Shown here piece by piece: positions 56,278 through 64,000 of a DNA stretch of 64,000 nucleotides. This stretch comes from Deltaproteobacteria bacterium (GTDB taxonomy: Bacteria; Desulfobacterota; Desulfuromonadia; Geobacterales; Pseudopelobacteraceae): the NCBI GenBank assembly GCA_021780495.1, contig JAJXYO010000060.1, forward strand, positions 62,001 through 126,000. The letters run 5' to 3'. The translations under genes were made by a program, and so were the position numbers. The stretch's first letter is position 1; each line of letters starts with the position of its first letter. The notes below the pieces were generated by a model that worked only from the letters and a program-made list of their open reading frames with translations, was not told where the DNA came from and did not search any database.

Positions 56278-57735
56278 TCAGAACAGAGGAGCCATGGCCG
56301 GAAGCTTCGTGGAATCGATGCCCTCGCACAGATCGTTATCCACCGTCAGGTTGCCCTGGGCGTCAAGCGTCACGGTCCAGATGGTGTCGTAGTCATTACT
56401 CGGCCAAACGGTCGGCAGGAGCGGGAGACTGCTGCCGGCATAGCTTTTAAGGAGCGCATTTATCAGCGGTTTAATGCGTGAGGACTCCCACGCCAGCAGC
56501 ACGGTATGATTGGAGAACTTGCCGCCAGTAAAGAAAAAATCACTGGCGAGCCGGGGTTCATTCGGATCCGTTACGCAGAAATTAGAGACCAGATAATAGG
56601 GCAAATTGTTGGCGACTGCATAGGGGAGTACCGTTAACGAGGGCCTGACGTAGGAAAAGTTGGAATGTCCCGTAGAGTACCACTGTGCGGGGTCGATGGA
56701 ATAAACCATGTCGGGACTCATTTTCCCGCGCAGGGCGCCGGGAAGGGCGAGCGCGCGCCACTGCCCCGCACCCGCAAGGTTGCCGTCTTCAAAACGATTT
56801 CCCGGGTCAGGATGCGCGTCTGCGTGCCGGATAAGGTACATCCGTTCGTTGGTATTGATGTCCATCGGGATTACGGCGCCGTTACGCCCGCCGCTTCGGG
56901 TGGTGCTGAAATAGGGCTGCTGCGTGTGTGTGCATGCAGCGCGTGCCACCGGCGCGGGGAGCACAGGAACAGTGGCAGGCGGCTTCAGTGTGCTGTCCAG
57001 TGTCACCAGGCGCGCTTCACCCGACGGAGCGATGGAGATCCCGTACACATAATTTGTACCCATATAGATCGTGGGTAGTTTCAGGCCATACCCTTTATTT
57101 GTATTGATTTCTGCCAACAGGGCGCTGATGGTCTCCCACGGCGCAGAGAAGACATGATAGCCCGCGGCGTTTGTCTTAATGATGCCGGATACCAGGGCGA
57201 CGTTGTTACCCTTCGTGTCGTTGAAATCCAGCCCGGTGCAATCCGGGCAGAATGAAGTCGGCACGGCACCCCCTCCGGGCACGGCCCCTGGCGCATACGC
57301 CACATTGAGCGGGTAGCTGTTGGCGGTATAGGTAGACCCCTTGGCATCGACGGGCAGAGTGGTCTGGTTGAGAAGGGCGAACTGCTGTATGAAGCCGATT
57401 GCGGCCATGTCGGGGTACTTGTTTTTGGTTTGCAGATGGGTCATCGGTGCGAGCGCGTAAATGCCGTTTACGTTGTTTCCCCCCAGCACCTGCTTCTTCA
57501 AATAGGTGGCCATGAGGAGCGAGCGCTGCAAACCCTGATTGGTCAGGTTTGCCGTGTCCGGGCTGATGTCGCCGGCCGCCTGGTAAGCCAAATCAGGGCT
57601 TACCACGAAGATCAAGTTGATGTTGTCGGCGCTGAGCGGAGCGGTTTTATTGTGACCGATCCCGCTGACACATCCGCAGGTCAGGCAGATAGTTACCGAC
57701 AGTAGAAAAAATATCCCGTGAAAAATTTTCAACAT
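56278..57735 (-). CDS. Lipoprotein with two histidine-phosphatase-like domains
   Basis: This 485-residue lipoprotein (ILSVTICLTCG-type signal with Cys near residue 20) looks duplicated. Residues about 270-440 match the histidine phosphatase superfamily: YLIRHADAHPDPGNRFEDGN (RHA for RHG), then LAGAGQWRALALPGAL and a later HTVLLAWESSRIKPLI block where the second His normally lies (replaced by Trp-Glu). Residues about 38-120 repeat the plan (FVVSPDLAYQ..LTNQGLQRSLLMATYLKK..IYALAPMTHLQTKN) but without the RHG His. So one half appears inactive and the other may be weak. The ATG follows AGGAGA. It is secreted or outer-membrane, downstream of a lipase-like lipoprotein gene. Confidence 0.6.
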   Translation of the reverse strand: MLKIFHGIFFLLSVTICLTCGCVSGIGHNKTAPLSADNINLIFVVSPDLAYQAAGDISPDTANLTNQGLQRSLLMATYLKKQVLGGNNVNGIYALAPMTHLQTKNKYPDMAAIGFIQQFALLNQTTLPVDAKGSTYTANSYPLNVAYAPGAVPGGGAVPTSFCPDCTGLDFNDTKGNNVALVSGIIKTNAAGYHVFSAPWETISALLAEINTNKGYGLKLPTIYMGTNYVYGISIAPSGEARLVTLDSTLKPPATVPVLPAPVARAACTHTQQPYFSTTRSGGRNGAVIPMDINTNERMYLIRHADAHPDPGNRFEDGNLAGAGQWRALALPGALRGKMSPDMVYSIDPAQWYSTGHSNFSYVRPSLTVLPYAVANNLPYYLVSNFCVTDPNEPRLASDFFFTGGKFSNHTVLLAWESSRIKPLINALLKSYAGSSLPLLPTVWPSNDYDTIWTVTLDAQGNLTVDNDLCEGIDSTKLPAMAPLF

Positions 57736-57850
57736 AAACTTTCTCCTTTTTCAGCTGCTTTTTAATCAAGGATTATGTTGGTTCACCTGTAGAAAATTCT
57801 TGATCATGGTCACTTTTCACGCCAATCAGGGCGGCATACTCTTAAAGACT

Positions 57851-57901
57851 GACCTGGCAGATCTCAATCAGGCCCATTGCCCGGGTCTGACCTGCCAGGT
57901 C
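57851..57901. repeat. Inverted repeat in the leader before the phosphatase-like gene
   Basis: GACCTGGCAG (57851-57860) and CTGCCAGGTC (57892-57901) are perfect 10-bp arms around 31 bases. It lies between the lipase-like gene and the phosphatase-like lipoprotein gene and may be an attenuator or terminator; no T-run follows. Confidence 0.45.
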
Positions 57902-57931
57902 TCAAACGTTTAATCTGAATACAAACGGGAA

Positions 57932-59227
57932 TTATTTGTGCAGATCAAAAAACTTCCTCGCTTCCCAAATACAAAAAGGCGGCTCGTATACGCCATGATA
58001 ATTGTTTTTATACGTTACCGAGTCAACGCTGCCATACGCAGCCTTAATCATGGGATCAACATCCACCAGAGTAACGGTTACCCCGCGACTAAGGAAATCG
58101 TCATGCAGCGCTTGCGCATTTATTTCAAAATTGACCGTTGGGTCACCTGTACCACCACACAATGTGGTGGGAGCCTTGGGATTCCAACCAAGTAGATCCT
58201 GCTTTTTTGCAGCGATTAACGTGGCATTTTTTGGATTAGTGGCGAGGTCAGTCATGAAGCCGGCTTTAAATACTAAATTCATAGCTGTTGCCGGTGCTGT
58301 TGCTGCAGCAGGAAGTTGAGCCAGGTCGGCGGGGTAGTTCACGGCTGGTAAAAGGGCTTCGATAAAACTGTCGTACGGTGCATTAAATACGTCAGACACA
58401 TTTGCATACAGATTTCCGTAAATTTTTTGCCAGGCGGTAATCTGAAAAGGCGTAAAGTACTGTACGCCGAGGATCGGGGTGCTTGCGCCCTCAATCAGCG
58501 CCTGGGACACATGGTATGGCCCGGCAAGGTGAGCAGCCGCAACCAGGTTAAATTCACCTGCGTTGTCGCGTTCGATTGCGCGCTGTGTAGCCATGGCTGC
58601 ATGACCACCTTGTGAATATCCGGAGAGCATTACCTTGCCGTTCAGAGACAAACCCAATGATGATGCAACATTGCGCGCCGCACGGATCGAATCGATTACT
58701 GAACTTGCTTCCGTGTCCGCATGCATATAGGGGTGATACGGATAGCTGGAAAGCGCATAACCAAGGTAATCAGTCGCAACAACCGCGTACCCCTGCGAGG
58801 CAAAGAATGTCATTAAAAGTATGGTCGAAGGGTCAGTGGGATCCGCATTGGTGTGTATCTTGTCGAGTTTCGTGCCTCTGGCAAAAGCTATCAGTGGCAA
58901 TGGTCCTTTGCAACTTGCGTCATCCCCGCTTGGAATCAGCAAGGCGGCGGAGGCATTGGACATTTCCCCGGGCTGTACTCCGGGGGTCTGGTAGTTTATC
59001 TGCACCACCTTGACATCACATTTCGCCGGGCCGGTTAAATCCAGTAAGCCGGCAGCTGTGGCCGCCTCGTTAAGCTGGTAAATAGTTTGTGTGCCTTTTT
59101 CAGTGGGTGTGCCAATCAGGTCTCCATCATGCTGGCTTTGATTGCCTGAGCATCCCGCTGTAGAGAACATTAGTACGGACATGAGTAAAGCTGCCGATGA
59201 CTTTAGGTACATATTCAATGTCTTCAT
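57932..59227 (-). CDS. Alpha/beta-hydrolase lipoprotein (secretory lipase type)
   Basis: This 431-residue protein has a lipoprotein signal (LLMSVLMFSTAG then Cys near residue 26). The alpha/beta hydrolase core shows the oxyanion-side LIAFARGTKLDKIH, FASQGYAVVATDYLGYALSS, the nucleophile elbow GYSQGGHAA, GTGDPTVNFEINAQAL (likely acid Asp) and NNYHGVYEPP (likely His). The layout resembles fungal-type secretory lipases and feruloyl esterase-like enzymes. The start is ATG at 59227 with AAGGA upstream. It starts 23 bp after the small RiPP-like gene ends. Confidence 0.75.
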   Translation of the reverse strand: MKTLNMYLKSSAALLMSVLMFSTAGCSGNQSQHDGDLIGTPTEKGTQTIYQLNEAATAAGLLDLTGPAKCDVKVVQINYQTPGVQPGEMSNASAALLIPSGDDASCKGPLPLIAFARGTKLDKIHTNADPTDPSTILLMTFFASQGYAVVATDYLGYALSSYPYHPYMHADTEASSVIDSIRAARNVASSLGLSLNGKVMLSGYSQGGHAAMATQRAIERDNAGEFNLVAAAHLAGPYHVSQALIEGASTPILGVQYFTPFQITAWQKIYGNLYANVSDVFNAPYDSFIEALLPAVNYPADLAQLPAAATAPATAMNLVFKAGFMTDLATNPKNATLIAAKKQDLLGWNPKAPTTLCGGTGDPTVNFEINAQALHDDFLSRGVTVTLVDVDPMIKAAYGSVDSVTYKNNYHGVYEPPFCIWEARKFFDLHK

Positions 59228-59249
59228 AACCACTTCCTTTTACTTTTAT

Positions 59250-59486
59250 TTACGGAACGTTTTTTGTTTTGTCAGGTGACCCGACCCGGCAGAGGCCGGG
59301 GTTAAGTTGTTTGGCAAATTTTGTAACGCTCGGAAACGCCAGCCCCGACAGAAGCTGCACCTCTGTCGGGGTCAGGAGATACCCTTCCAGCAAGCTGGCC
59401 TCTTCCATTGAATGGTTTGCCAGATGACGGAACCGTTCGTCGGTGATCAGCCTGCCAATCACCCGCTCAACCACTTCCTGTGACAT
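59250..59486 (-). CDS. Nif11/Franean1_4349-like RiPP-precursor-type small protein
   Basis: This 78-residue protein reads SQEVVERVIGRLITDERFRH then GYLLTPTEVQLLSGLAF, with a C-terminal FAKQLNPGLCRVGSPDKT. The VERxxGRLxTDExFR...GyxLTPxE pattern is that of the Franean1_4349 family and related Nif11-like leader peptides of ribosomally made, modified peptides. There is no recognisable modifying enzyme nearby, so it may be an orphan with a different job. The ATG follows GGAGGCGGT. It is the first gene of a run with the hydrolase and phosphatase-like lipoproteins. Confidence 0.5.
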   Translation of the reverse strand: MSQEVVERVIGRLITDERFRHLANHSMEEASLLEGYLLTPTEVQLLSGLAFPSVTKFAKQLNPGLCRVGSPDKTKNVP

Positions 59487-59525
59487 ACCGCCTCCAGATT
59501 AACGTGCAGATGTCCAACACGGCAT

Positions 59526-59566
59526 AAAAAAGGAGTAATCACCCCCTGACAGCGGGATTACTCCTT
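59526..59566 (-). terminator. Terminator of the 800-residue lipoprotein gene
   Basis: Read on the minus strand, AAGGAGTAATC and GATTACTCCTT form an 11-bp stem around a 15-base loop followed by a T-run, 15 bases after the stop. Confidence 0.82.
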
Positions 59567-59580
59567 CAATATCATCGTTG

Positions 59581-61983
59581 TTAATTTAGTGGCTGCCCAA
59601 GTGGCAGAAGATATAGGTTGTCATAGATAACCTGCATGTCCGACGTCAGCTTTATGTTGGCGGCCCTGGAACTGGCAAACCACCAATTACTGTAAAGTTC
59701 AGCATACATCGTTAGATTGTAGGTATTGTTGATTACTAACGGCGATATCGTGGGCGGTTTAGCCGGATTATTGGTTGCCGGCGTGATGGTATTATTGGTC
59801 GTATCCAGAAACGTATTATCCGTTCCGCCCAGTGCATTTGCTTGAGAATCCAGAGTTATGGACTTGGGCGAAGCGTTGGCCGTTGAATTATTAAGGGTAT
59901 ACGCATAATCATAGGCAAAGTTATTGAGATATGTTGCCCCGGTAATATTGTAATAAAGTCTGGCGCTGGGTGTAGCGCCATCGGGAGAAGCAACTGTACC
60001 GGTAAGAGGAGAAAGAGCCGCCATCGTAAACGGGAAATTCATCTGAGTAGATACTGAAGCCATAGCGACCGACTGTAGAGGATAGTTTATGCCGAAAACA
60101 TTGTTGTCGGTACTAACGTTGGGATAAAAATCGGAGCTCATGTCCGGACAAACTGACTTGGTTATTAGCGTGCCATTACCGGTATAATACTGCTCGGTGT
60201 AGCATTTGCTGCTATTGAAAGGATTCGGCCCACCGGAATTATTAAAATTCGCCGGGGTCCACTTGGTCATGGCAATCATGTTGTATCCCCAGTTCCATCT
60301 CCTCGAAAAGCTGCCGAATTTAATGGTATTATTCGTTGTTATCGAAGGAGAGCCTCCTGCGCCGGGGTTTGCGGGGTCATAGTAAAGAACGCTGACCGTG
60401 CCGAAATCGGTTGTACTATGATACCAGGGTGTCGTCGAGTTTCCATCGTCAGCAAGGGTGATTCTATATTTACCCGCCGGTACATCCTGATCTGCGGTAA
60501 ATTCGTAAAGAGTCCAATTGTTGTCGGGGTAGGTCTGACCGTCCGCACTCCACACGGTATATGGGAATCGGCCCTTGTTGGTATGAGGCGTTCCAGTTAT
60601 GGGGAATTGAGGCGGTGGCGCATTGCTGCCGGTAGAGTACCCGGTAAATACAAGTGTTACGTTTGCCGCATTAGCCGTTCCGGGGGCATTGTTATTAAGC
60701 GGTACTATTATCGAACCATGGAGTCCGGTATCAGTTTGTCCGGAACCAGCTGAAAAACCATTCATCAGCTGTGCGCAGAAAAAACTGGAACGGGCAAAAA
60801 CATTCATATAGGTATCGTCCGGTGCAACGCCTTGAGTATGCATATAGTGGGATTCACTATTGTAGTTAGCGTATTTTCTGTAATCAATCAGATTGGTCAT
60901 CAAATAATTAACCGCAATTTTGAAGTAAGCGACTTCGGTATTGATATTAGCCTGAAAAACTCCTAATTGAATAGCAGTTTGTGGATTCAAGGCCCCACTG
61001 GAGTTATTGTAATTTTCTGATTCAGCGAGAAGAATATTACCCTTTATCTGCGCGCTAATGATTTGTGAGAACAATTGTTCCAGCATGGAGTAATAGGCCA
61101 TGGCGTTTTGCGCATCAGTATAATTTCCTATGGGACTATAGTTTGCAACCAGAGCCTGTGCATACGATTGCAATATCGGGATATTACCAGCCATATTAGG
61201 CACAACCAAATAATAAACTTGATTTAGACTGTTGATTAAATCAGCTTTATATTTGAGTGTATTATGAAAAGTAGCAGCATCTATTTTCAATGATGCAAGA
61301 TTACTTGGGTAGTGTTGCATGGTAGTTGCTGAATAACTTTGATACGTCGGTTTCGGCGGATTTGAGTGACGATATAACGTGCTATAATTTGTCAGAGTCG
61401 GGTGTAGCTGGGTGGCGGTATACGCAAAATACATGTATCCGGTATTTCCACCGTATGCAGCCGCGCCTGTTGCACCGTTGTTCATGGGATTGGTGTTGAA
61501 CAAGCTAATGATATTATTAGCATACTGGCTTGTCGCGAGGGCATTTGCTTGATTAATCGCGGTACTCATTTGAGCGGTCATCTGTCCTGAAAGTGACGAC
61601 AGCATTCCTGTTATATTGGCATCCTGAAGCTGGATTTGATCCAATTGCTGAGTCATTGCCGCAAATTGCGCATTATAATTTTCCGACGTGCCGAATATGT
61701 CGTTCAGAATCCTTCCCGTTGTATTATCCCCTATCCAGACAGTTGCTCCTTCGCCCAAACCTTCCGTGATAAGTCCAAATAGCCACGAAGTTAAAGTTTT
61801 TTTGGGCTCCCCCTCACCGACTAATTTTAACGGCGGGTCATAGATAGTGGGACTGGCCGCCGGCTTTGAAGACTGGACCGGAGCGGCTGAGGTGCTTGTG
61901 GTGCCAGAGCACCCCGCCAGAAACATACCGACGGTAAGTGTAAAAATCAGGGGCAAAACCAGTGACGACATTTTTTTGTACAT
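59581..61983 (-). CDS. Large lipoprotein of unknown function
   Basis: This 800-residue protein has a lipoprotein signal (SSLVLPLIFTLTVGMFLAG, then Cys near residue 25). Residues about 105-165 are helical and Gln/Ala-rich (MTQQLDQIQLQDANITGMLS, MSTAINQANALATSQ) and could form a coiled coil. The remainder is Asn/Thr/Tyr/Gly-rich with beta-strand character (GYMYFAYTATQLHPTL and the stretch around VTLVFTGYSTGSNAPPP), as in secreted surface or fibre-like proteins. No enzymatic motif is seen. The ATG follows GAGGAGGG. It is directly downstream of the sigma-54 promoter and dyads, so it is the most likely target of the adjacent regulator. Confidence 0.65.
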   Translation of the reverse strand: MYKKMSSLVLPLIFTLTVGMFLAGCSGTTSTSAAPVQSSKPAASPTIYDPPLKLVGEGEPKKTLTSWLFGLITEGLGEGATVWIGDNTTGRILNDIFGTSENYNAQFAAMTQQLDQIQLQDANITGMLSSLSGQMTAQMSTAINQANALATSQYANNIISLFNTNPMNNGATGAAAYGGNTGYMYFAYTATQLHPTLTNYSTLYRHSNPPKPTYQSYSATTMQHYPSNLASLKIDAATFHNTLKYKADLINSLNQVYYLVVPNMAGNIPILQSYAQALVANYSPIGNYTDAQNAMAYYSMLEQLFSQIISAQIKGNILLAESENYNNSSGALNPQTAIQLGVFQANINTEVAYFKIAVNYLMTNLIDYRKYANYNSESHYMHTQGVAPDDTYMNVFARSSFFCAQLMNGFSAGSGQTDTGLHGSIIVPLNNNAPGTANAANVTLVFTGYSTGSNAPPPQFPITGTPHTNKGRFPYTVWSADGQTYPDNNWTLYEFTADQDVPAGKYRITLADDGNSTTPWYHSTTDFGTVSVLYYDPANPGAGGSPSITTNNTIKFGSFSRRWNWGYNMIAMTKWTPANFNNSGGPNPFNSSKCYTEQYYTGNGTLITKSVCPDMSSDFYPNVSTDNNVFGINYPLQSVAMASVSTQMNFPFTMAALSPLTGTVASPDGATPSARLYYNITGATYLNNFAYDYAYTLNNSTANASPKSITLDSQANALGGTDNTFLDTTNNTITPATNNPAKPPTISPLVINNTYNLTMYAELYSNWWFASSRAANIKLTSDMQVIYDNLYLLPLGQPLN

Positions 61984-62053
61984 AAGCCCTCCTCGAGTTT
62001 GTGGTGCTTACCCAGTACCAATGCAAGTGGCAGCATGAGACTAGACTGATATC

Positions 62054-62069
62054 TGTCCGAAACGGGACA
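62054..62069. promoter_or_regulatory. Dyad TGTCC-N6-GGACA, third copy
   Basis: TGTCCGAAACGGGACA has the same arms and spacing as the two copies at 62176-62210. It lies between the sigma-54 promoter and the lipoprotein start, in the leader. Confidence 0.6.
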
Positions 62070-62105
62070 TTCCAGCCTGCCAGAAGCGCATGACAACTGT
62101 ATAGA

Positions 62106-62121
62106 GGCCAAATCCATGCCA
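62106..62121 (-). promoter_or_regulatory. Sigma-54-like promoter of the lipoprotein gene
   Basis: On the minus strand TGGCATGGATTTGGCC keeps the invariant GG and GC of sigma-54 promoters in correct register, with one mismatch in the TTGC box (TGGC). Transcription would begin near 62094, about 110 nt before the ATG. Two dyads lie 55-90 bp upstream, in good enhancer position. Confidence 0.55.
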
Positions 62122-62175
62122 ACGGCTTAGATCGCGTCATTTTAGCAGGTTACAATACTTAGGCTCACCAGCAGC

Positions 62176-62191
62176 TGTCCCATGTCGGACA
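62176..62191. promoter_or_regulatory. Dyad TGTCC-N6-GGACA, first copy
   Basis: TGTCCCATGTCGGACA, separated by three bases from an identical-arm dyad. The pair forms the core of a larger palindrome (62169-62217) with perfect 16-bp outer arms. A binding site for the Fis-type HTH of the adjacent sigma-54 activator is inferred. Confidence 0.6.
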
Positions 62192-62194
62192 TAA

Positions 62195-62210
62195 TGTCCG
62201 GCATGGGACA
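62195..62210. promoter_or_regulatory. Dyad TGTCC-N6-GGACA, second copy
   Basis: TGTCCGGCATGGGACA, three bases after the first copy, on the same helical region. Together they resemble the tandem enhancer sites used by NtrC-type activators. Confidence 0.6.
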
Positions 62211-62238
62211 GCTGCTGATTCAGGGATAACAGGGCGGG

Positions 62239-63597
62239 TTAGTAGAACAGTTTGCGGGAGGCCTTCAGCAGGCGGGCGGCAGAGGATTTGTTATGGTTGC
62301 ACTTCTCCAGAGCCCACCCAATCACCTGTGCCGTGACGGCATCCAACGAGAACTCTGCGCGGGAGAAGTTGAAGCTGAGGGAGATTAGATCATCGGATTG
62401 CCCTTTTGGGCAGGGTGCGGATTGCTGCTGCAGACGCAGGTGCTCGGGCTGGATCAGTTCACCATTGGTGACGATGGTGGCATATTCAAGCAGGTTACGA
62501 AGTTCCCGTACATTGCCGGGCCAGTCATGGGTCATCATCAGGTCCAGGGCTGCCTTCGAAAGGCCGGGCAATGGCTTCCCCTGGTGTTGCCGGAAGGCGT
62601 TAATAAAATGTTCGGCAAGCTGCGGAATATCCTCGCGTCGTTCGCGCAGGGGCGGGATAGTGATCGGAAAAATGTTCAACCGATGGTAGAGGTCGCGGCG
62701 AAAAGTCCCCTGGTTGCAACATTCATCCAGGTTGCGGTGGGTGGCGACGATGATCCTGAAATCGACTGCGACCTGCCGGTCTGAGCCGACTTTTTCATAG
62801 ACCCTCTCTTCCAGAAGGCGCAGCAGCTTTGGCTGGAGCGACAGCGGCATATCACCGATCTCGTCCAAAAACAGAGTGCCGCCGTCTGCTCGACTGCACT
62901 TTCCCTCACGTTCGCGGTCGGCACCGGTAAAGGCCCCTTTCACATGGCCGAACAATTCGCTTTCCAGGAGTGTTTCCGGTATAGCGGCGCAGTTGACCGC
63001 CACAAAGCTGGCCATACTCTGTCCCGAAGCAACATGGATGGCCCGGGCCAGCACCTCTTTTCCTACCCCGCTCTCACCATATATGGAGACGGTGGTGTGG
63101 GAGGAAGCAGCCACCTGTTGCGCAGCAGCCAGCGTTTTCCCCATGGCGATCGAGCTGCTGGTGATGTTCTGAAAGCTGAACTTTTCCCGTTCGCAATCCA
63201 GCATCCGCTCGTAATTGACTCTCAGTTTGGCATGTCCCAGCAGCCGTTCCACCACCACCAGCAGCTCTTCCCGGTTGAGCGGCTTCAGCAGATAATCGTC
63301 GACCCCTTCTTTCATAGCTGCCACGACGCTATCAATGCTGCCATGGGCGGTGATCAGCACAAAGGGAACCTGCGGATGGCACAGGCGTACTTTGTGCAGC
63401 AATGTTACTCCATCCATTTCCGGCATGACCATGTCGGACAGCACCAGGTCAAAGCGGACGCGAGCCAGTTCCGCTAACGCCTCAGCCCCGTCAGCGACGC
63501 AGGTTGACTGATATCCGCCATCCTCAAGATAGCCCTTGATCATGAAGCGGAAGCTCTTTTTATCGTCAACTACCAGTATCCGTGCGCCGAGGTTCAT
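62239..63597 (-). CDS. Sigma-54-dependent response regulator
   Basis: This 452-residue NtrC-type activator has a receiver domain (ARILVVDDKKSF, LVLSDMVMPEMDG with the phospho-Asp, LITAHGS, DDYLLKPL), an AAA+ domain with Walker A GESGVGKE, the sigma-54 loop GAFTGA, Walker [13 protein letters not shown] and the downstream RDLYHRLNIFPI/RREDIPQL blocks, and a Fis-type HTH. The HTH is short: it ends ARLLKASRKLFY at the stop, without the last few residues of the usual RKxLYYRLKKY tail. The gene overlaps the upstream hybrid-kinase gene by four bases (ATGA), so the two are co-translated. Confidence 0.9.
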   Translation of the reverse strand: MNLGARILVVDDKKSFRFMIKGYLEDGGYQSTCVADGAEALAELARVRFDLVLSDMVMPEMDGVTLLHKVRLCHPQVPFVLITAHGSIDSVVAAMKEGVDDYLLKPLNREELLVVVERLLGHAKLRVNYERMLDCEREKFSFQNITSSSIAMGKTLAAAQQVAASSHTTVSIYGESGVGKEVLARAIHVASGQSMASFVAVNCAAIPETLLESELFGHVKGAFTGADREREGKCSRADGGTLFLDEIGDMPLSLQPKLLRLLEERVYEKVGSDRQVAVDFRIIVATHRNLDECCNQGTFRRDLYHRLNIFPITIPPLRERREDIPQLAEHFINAFRQHQGKPLPGLSKAALDLMMTHDWPGNVRELRNLLEYATIVTNGELIQPEHLRLQQQSAPCPKGQSDDLISLSFNFSRAEFSLDAVTAQVIGWALEKCNHNKSSAARLLKASRKLFY

Positions 63598-64000
63598 AGT
63601 CTATCCTTTGTGCAGATATGCCTAAGTTGTCCTATCGCCTTCTGCAGTTGATCAGCCTGTGCAGTTTGGGAGTTGTGCTGTAGCCACGCCGACAATTCAG
63701 CTGGTTCCCGGATCGCCAGATACCCGCAAAGGCCCTTCAGGGTATGCGCGGCCCGATTCAGTTCGTTGCGATCATCCCTCTCCATGGCAGCCTGCAGGCA
63801 CTGAAGTTCATCGTCGATATCCTGGAGCAGCATCTCACGATATTGCCGCGTGCGTTCAGGGTTGTTGCCCAGATCGCTGCTGGTTTGCGAGCTCCGCTGC
63901 AGATCCTCCCCACAGGCCAGAATTATCTTTTCTCCGCAGTGCGCGACAATGAACCTGGCCAACTGTTCAGGAATGACCGGCTTTGCCAGAACCGCATTAA
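63594..64000 (-). CDS. Hybrid sensor kinase C-terminus (receiver end + Hpt domain), partial
   Basis: The frame enters from the window edge reading NAVLAKPVIPEQLARFI, the conserved end of a receiver domain (the Lys-Pro pair), then an Hpt domain with the phospho-acceptor His in RAAHTLKGLCGYLA. The kinase core lies outside the window. A hybrid kinase with receiver and Hpt domains passes phosphate to its partner, here the sigma-54 regulator whose start overlaps the stop. The signal domain is not visible. Confidence 0.85.
   Translation of the reverse strand, partial: NAVLAKPVIPEQLARFIVAHCGEKIILACGEDLQRSSQTSSDLGNNPERTRQYREMLLQDIDDELQCLQAAMERDDRNELNRAAHTLKGLCGYLAIREPAELSAWLQHNSQTAQADQLQKAIGQLRHICTKDRL

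Noticed and set aside
1-64000. CRISPR array
   Set aside because: No regularly spaced direct repeats with unique spacers were seen anywhere.

Overview
The window reads as a chromosome segment from an anaerobic deltaproteobacterium of the Geobacter/Desulfuromonadia type. The grounds are an ETF alpha subunit with an N-terminal ferredoxin domain next to an HdrD/NarI-type ETF:quinone oxidoreductase, four separate sigma-54 activators, a complete branched-chain acid (liu) pathway with several CoA-transferases, and Geobacter-style GC-rich inverted repeats. This assignment is an inference from gene content; no 16S gene is present.

Layout. (1) 1-17177, all minus strand: a run of 13 genes for building and decorating a surface glycan (glycosyltransferases, SAM methyltransferases, a nucleotide-sugar dehydrogenase, three radical-SAM proteins including a GT9/radical-SAM fusion, two TPR proteins). 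A sigma-28-like promoter precedes the first gene, which suggests flagellin glycosylation. (2) 17388-20212: a sensor kinase and NtrC-type regulator pair. (3) 20319-29139: an Omp85-like outer membrane lipoprotein, an ABC exporter with an apparent AUC start, the etfB-etfA-quinone oxidoreductase operon and a patatin-like lipoprotein. (4) 29279-45553: a PAS-PAS-sigma-54 activator divergent from liuABCDE, followed by three CoA-transferases, a second acyl-CoA dehydrogenase and a small conserved protein. A consensus -24/-12 promoter precedes liuA. Electrons from the two dehydrogenases would pass to the ETF and quinone oxidoreductase encoded just upstream.

(5) 45554-47722: sparse DNA and one secreted protein. 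(6) 47958-53230: a 5.2-kb integrated element flanked by a 65-bp perfect direct repeat of a tRNA-Arg(ACG) 3' half. It has a tyrosine integrase, an AlpA-like regulator, two small cysteine-rich proteins and paired candidate arm sites. It supplies a replacement half for the tRNA terminator it interrupted. (7) 53455-56050: a phasin-like protein, a UbiB-family kinase and SSB.

(8) 56278-64000, all minus strand: a hybrid kinase (Hpt end only) and a sigma-54 response regulator sit upstream of a set of secreted lipoproteins and a small Nif11/RiPP-precursor-like protein. Three copies of a TGTCC-N6-GGACA dyad and a -24/-12 promoter lie between the regulator and the first lipoprotein gene. This is the best candidate in the window for an undescribed, self-contained regulated system.
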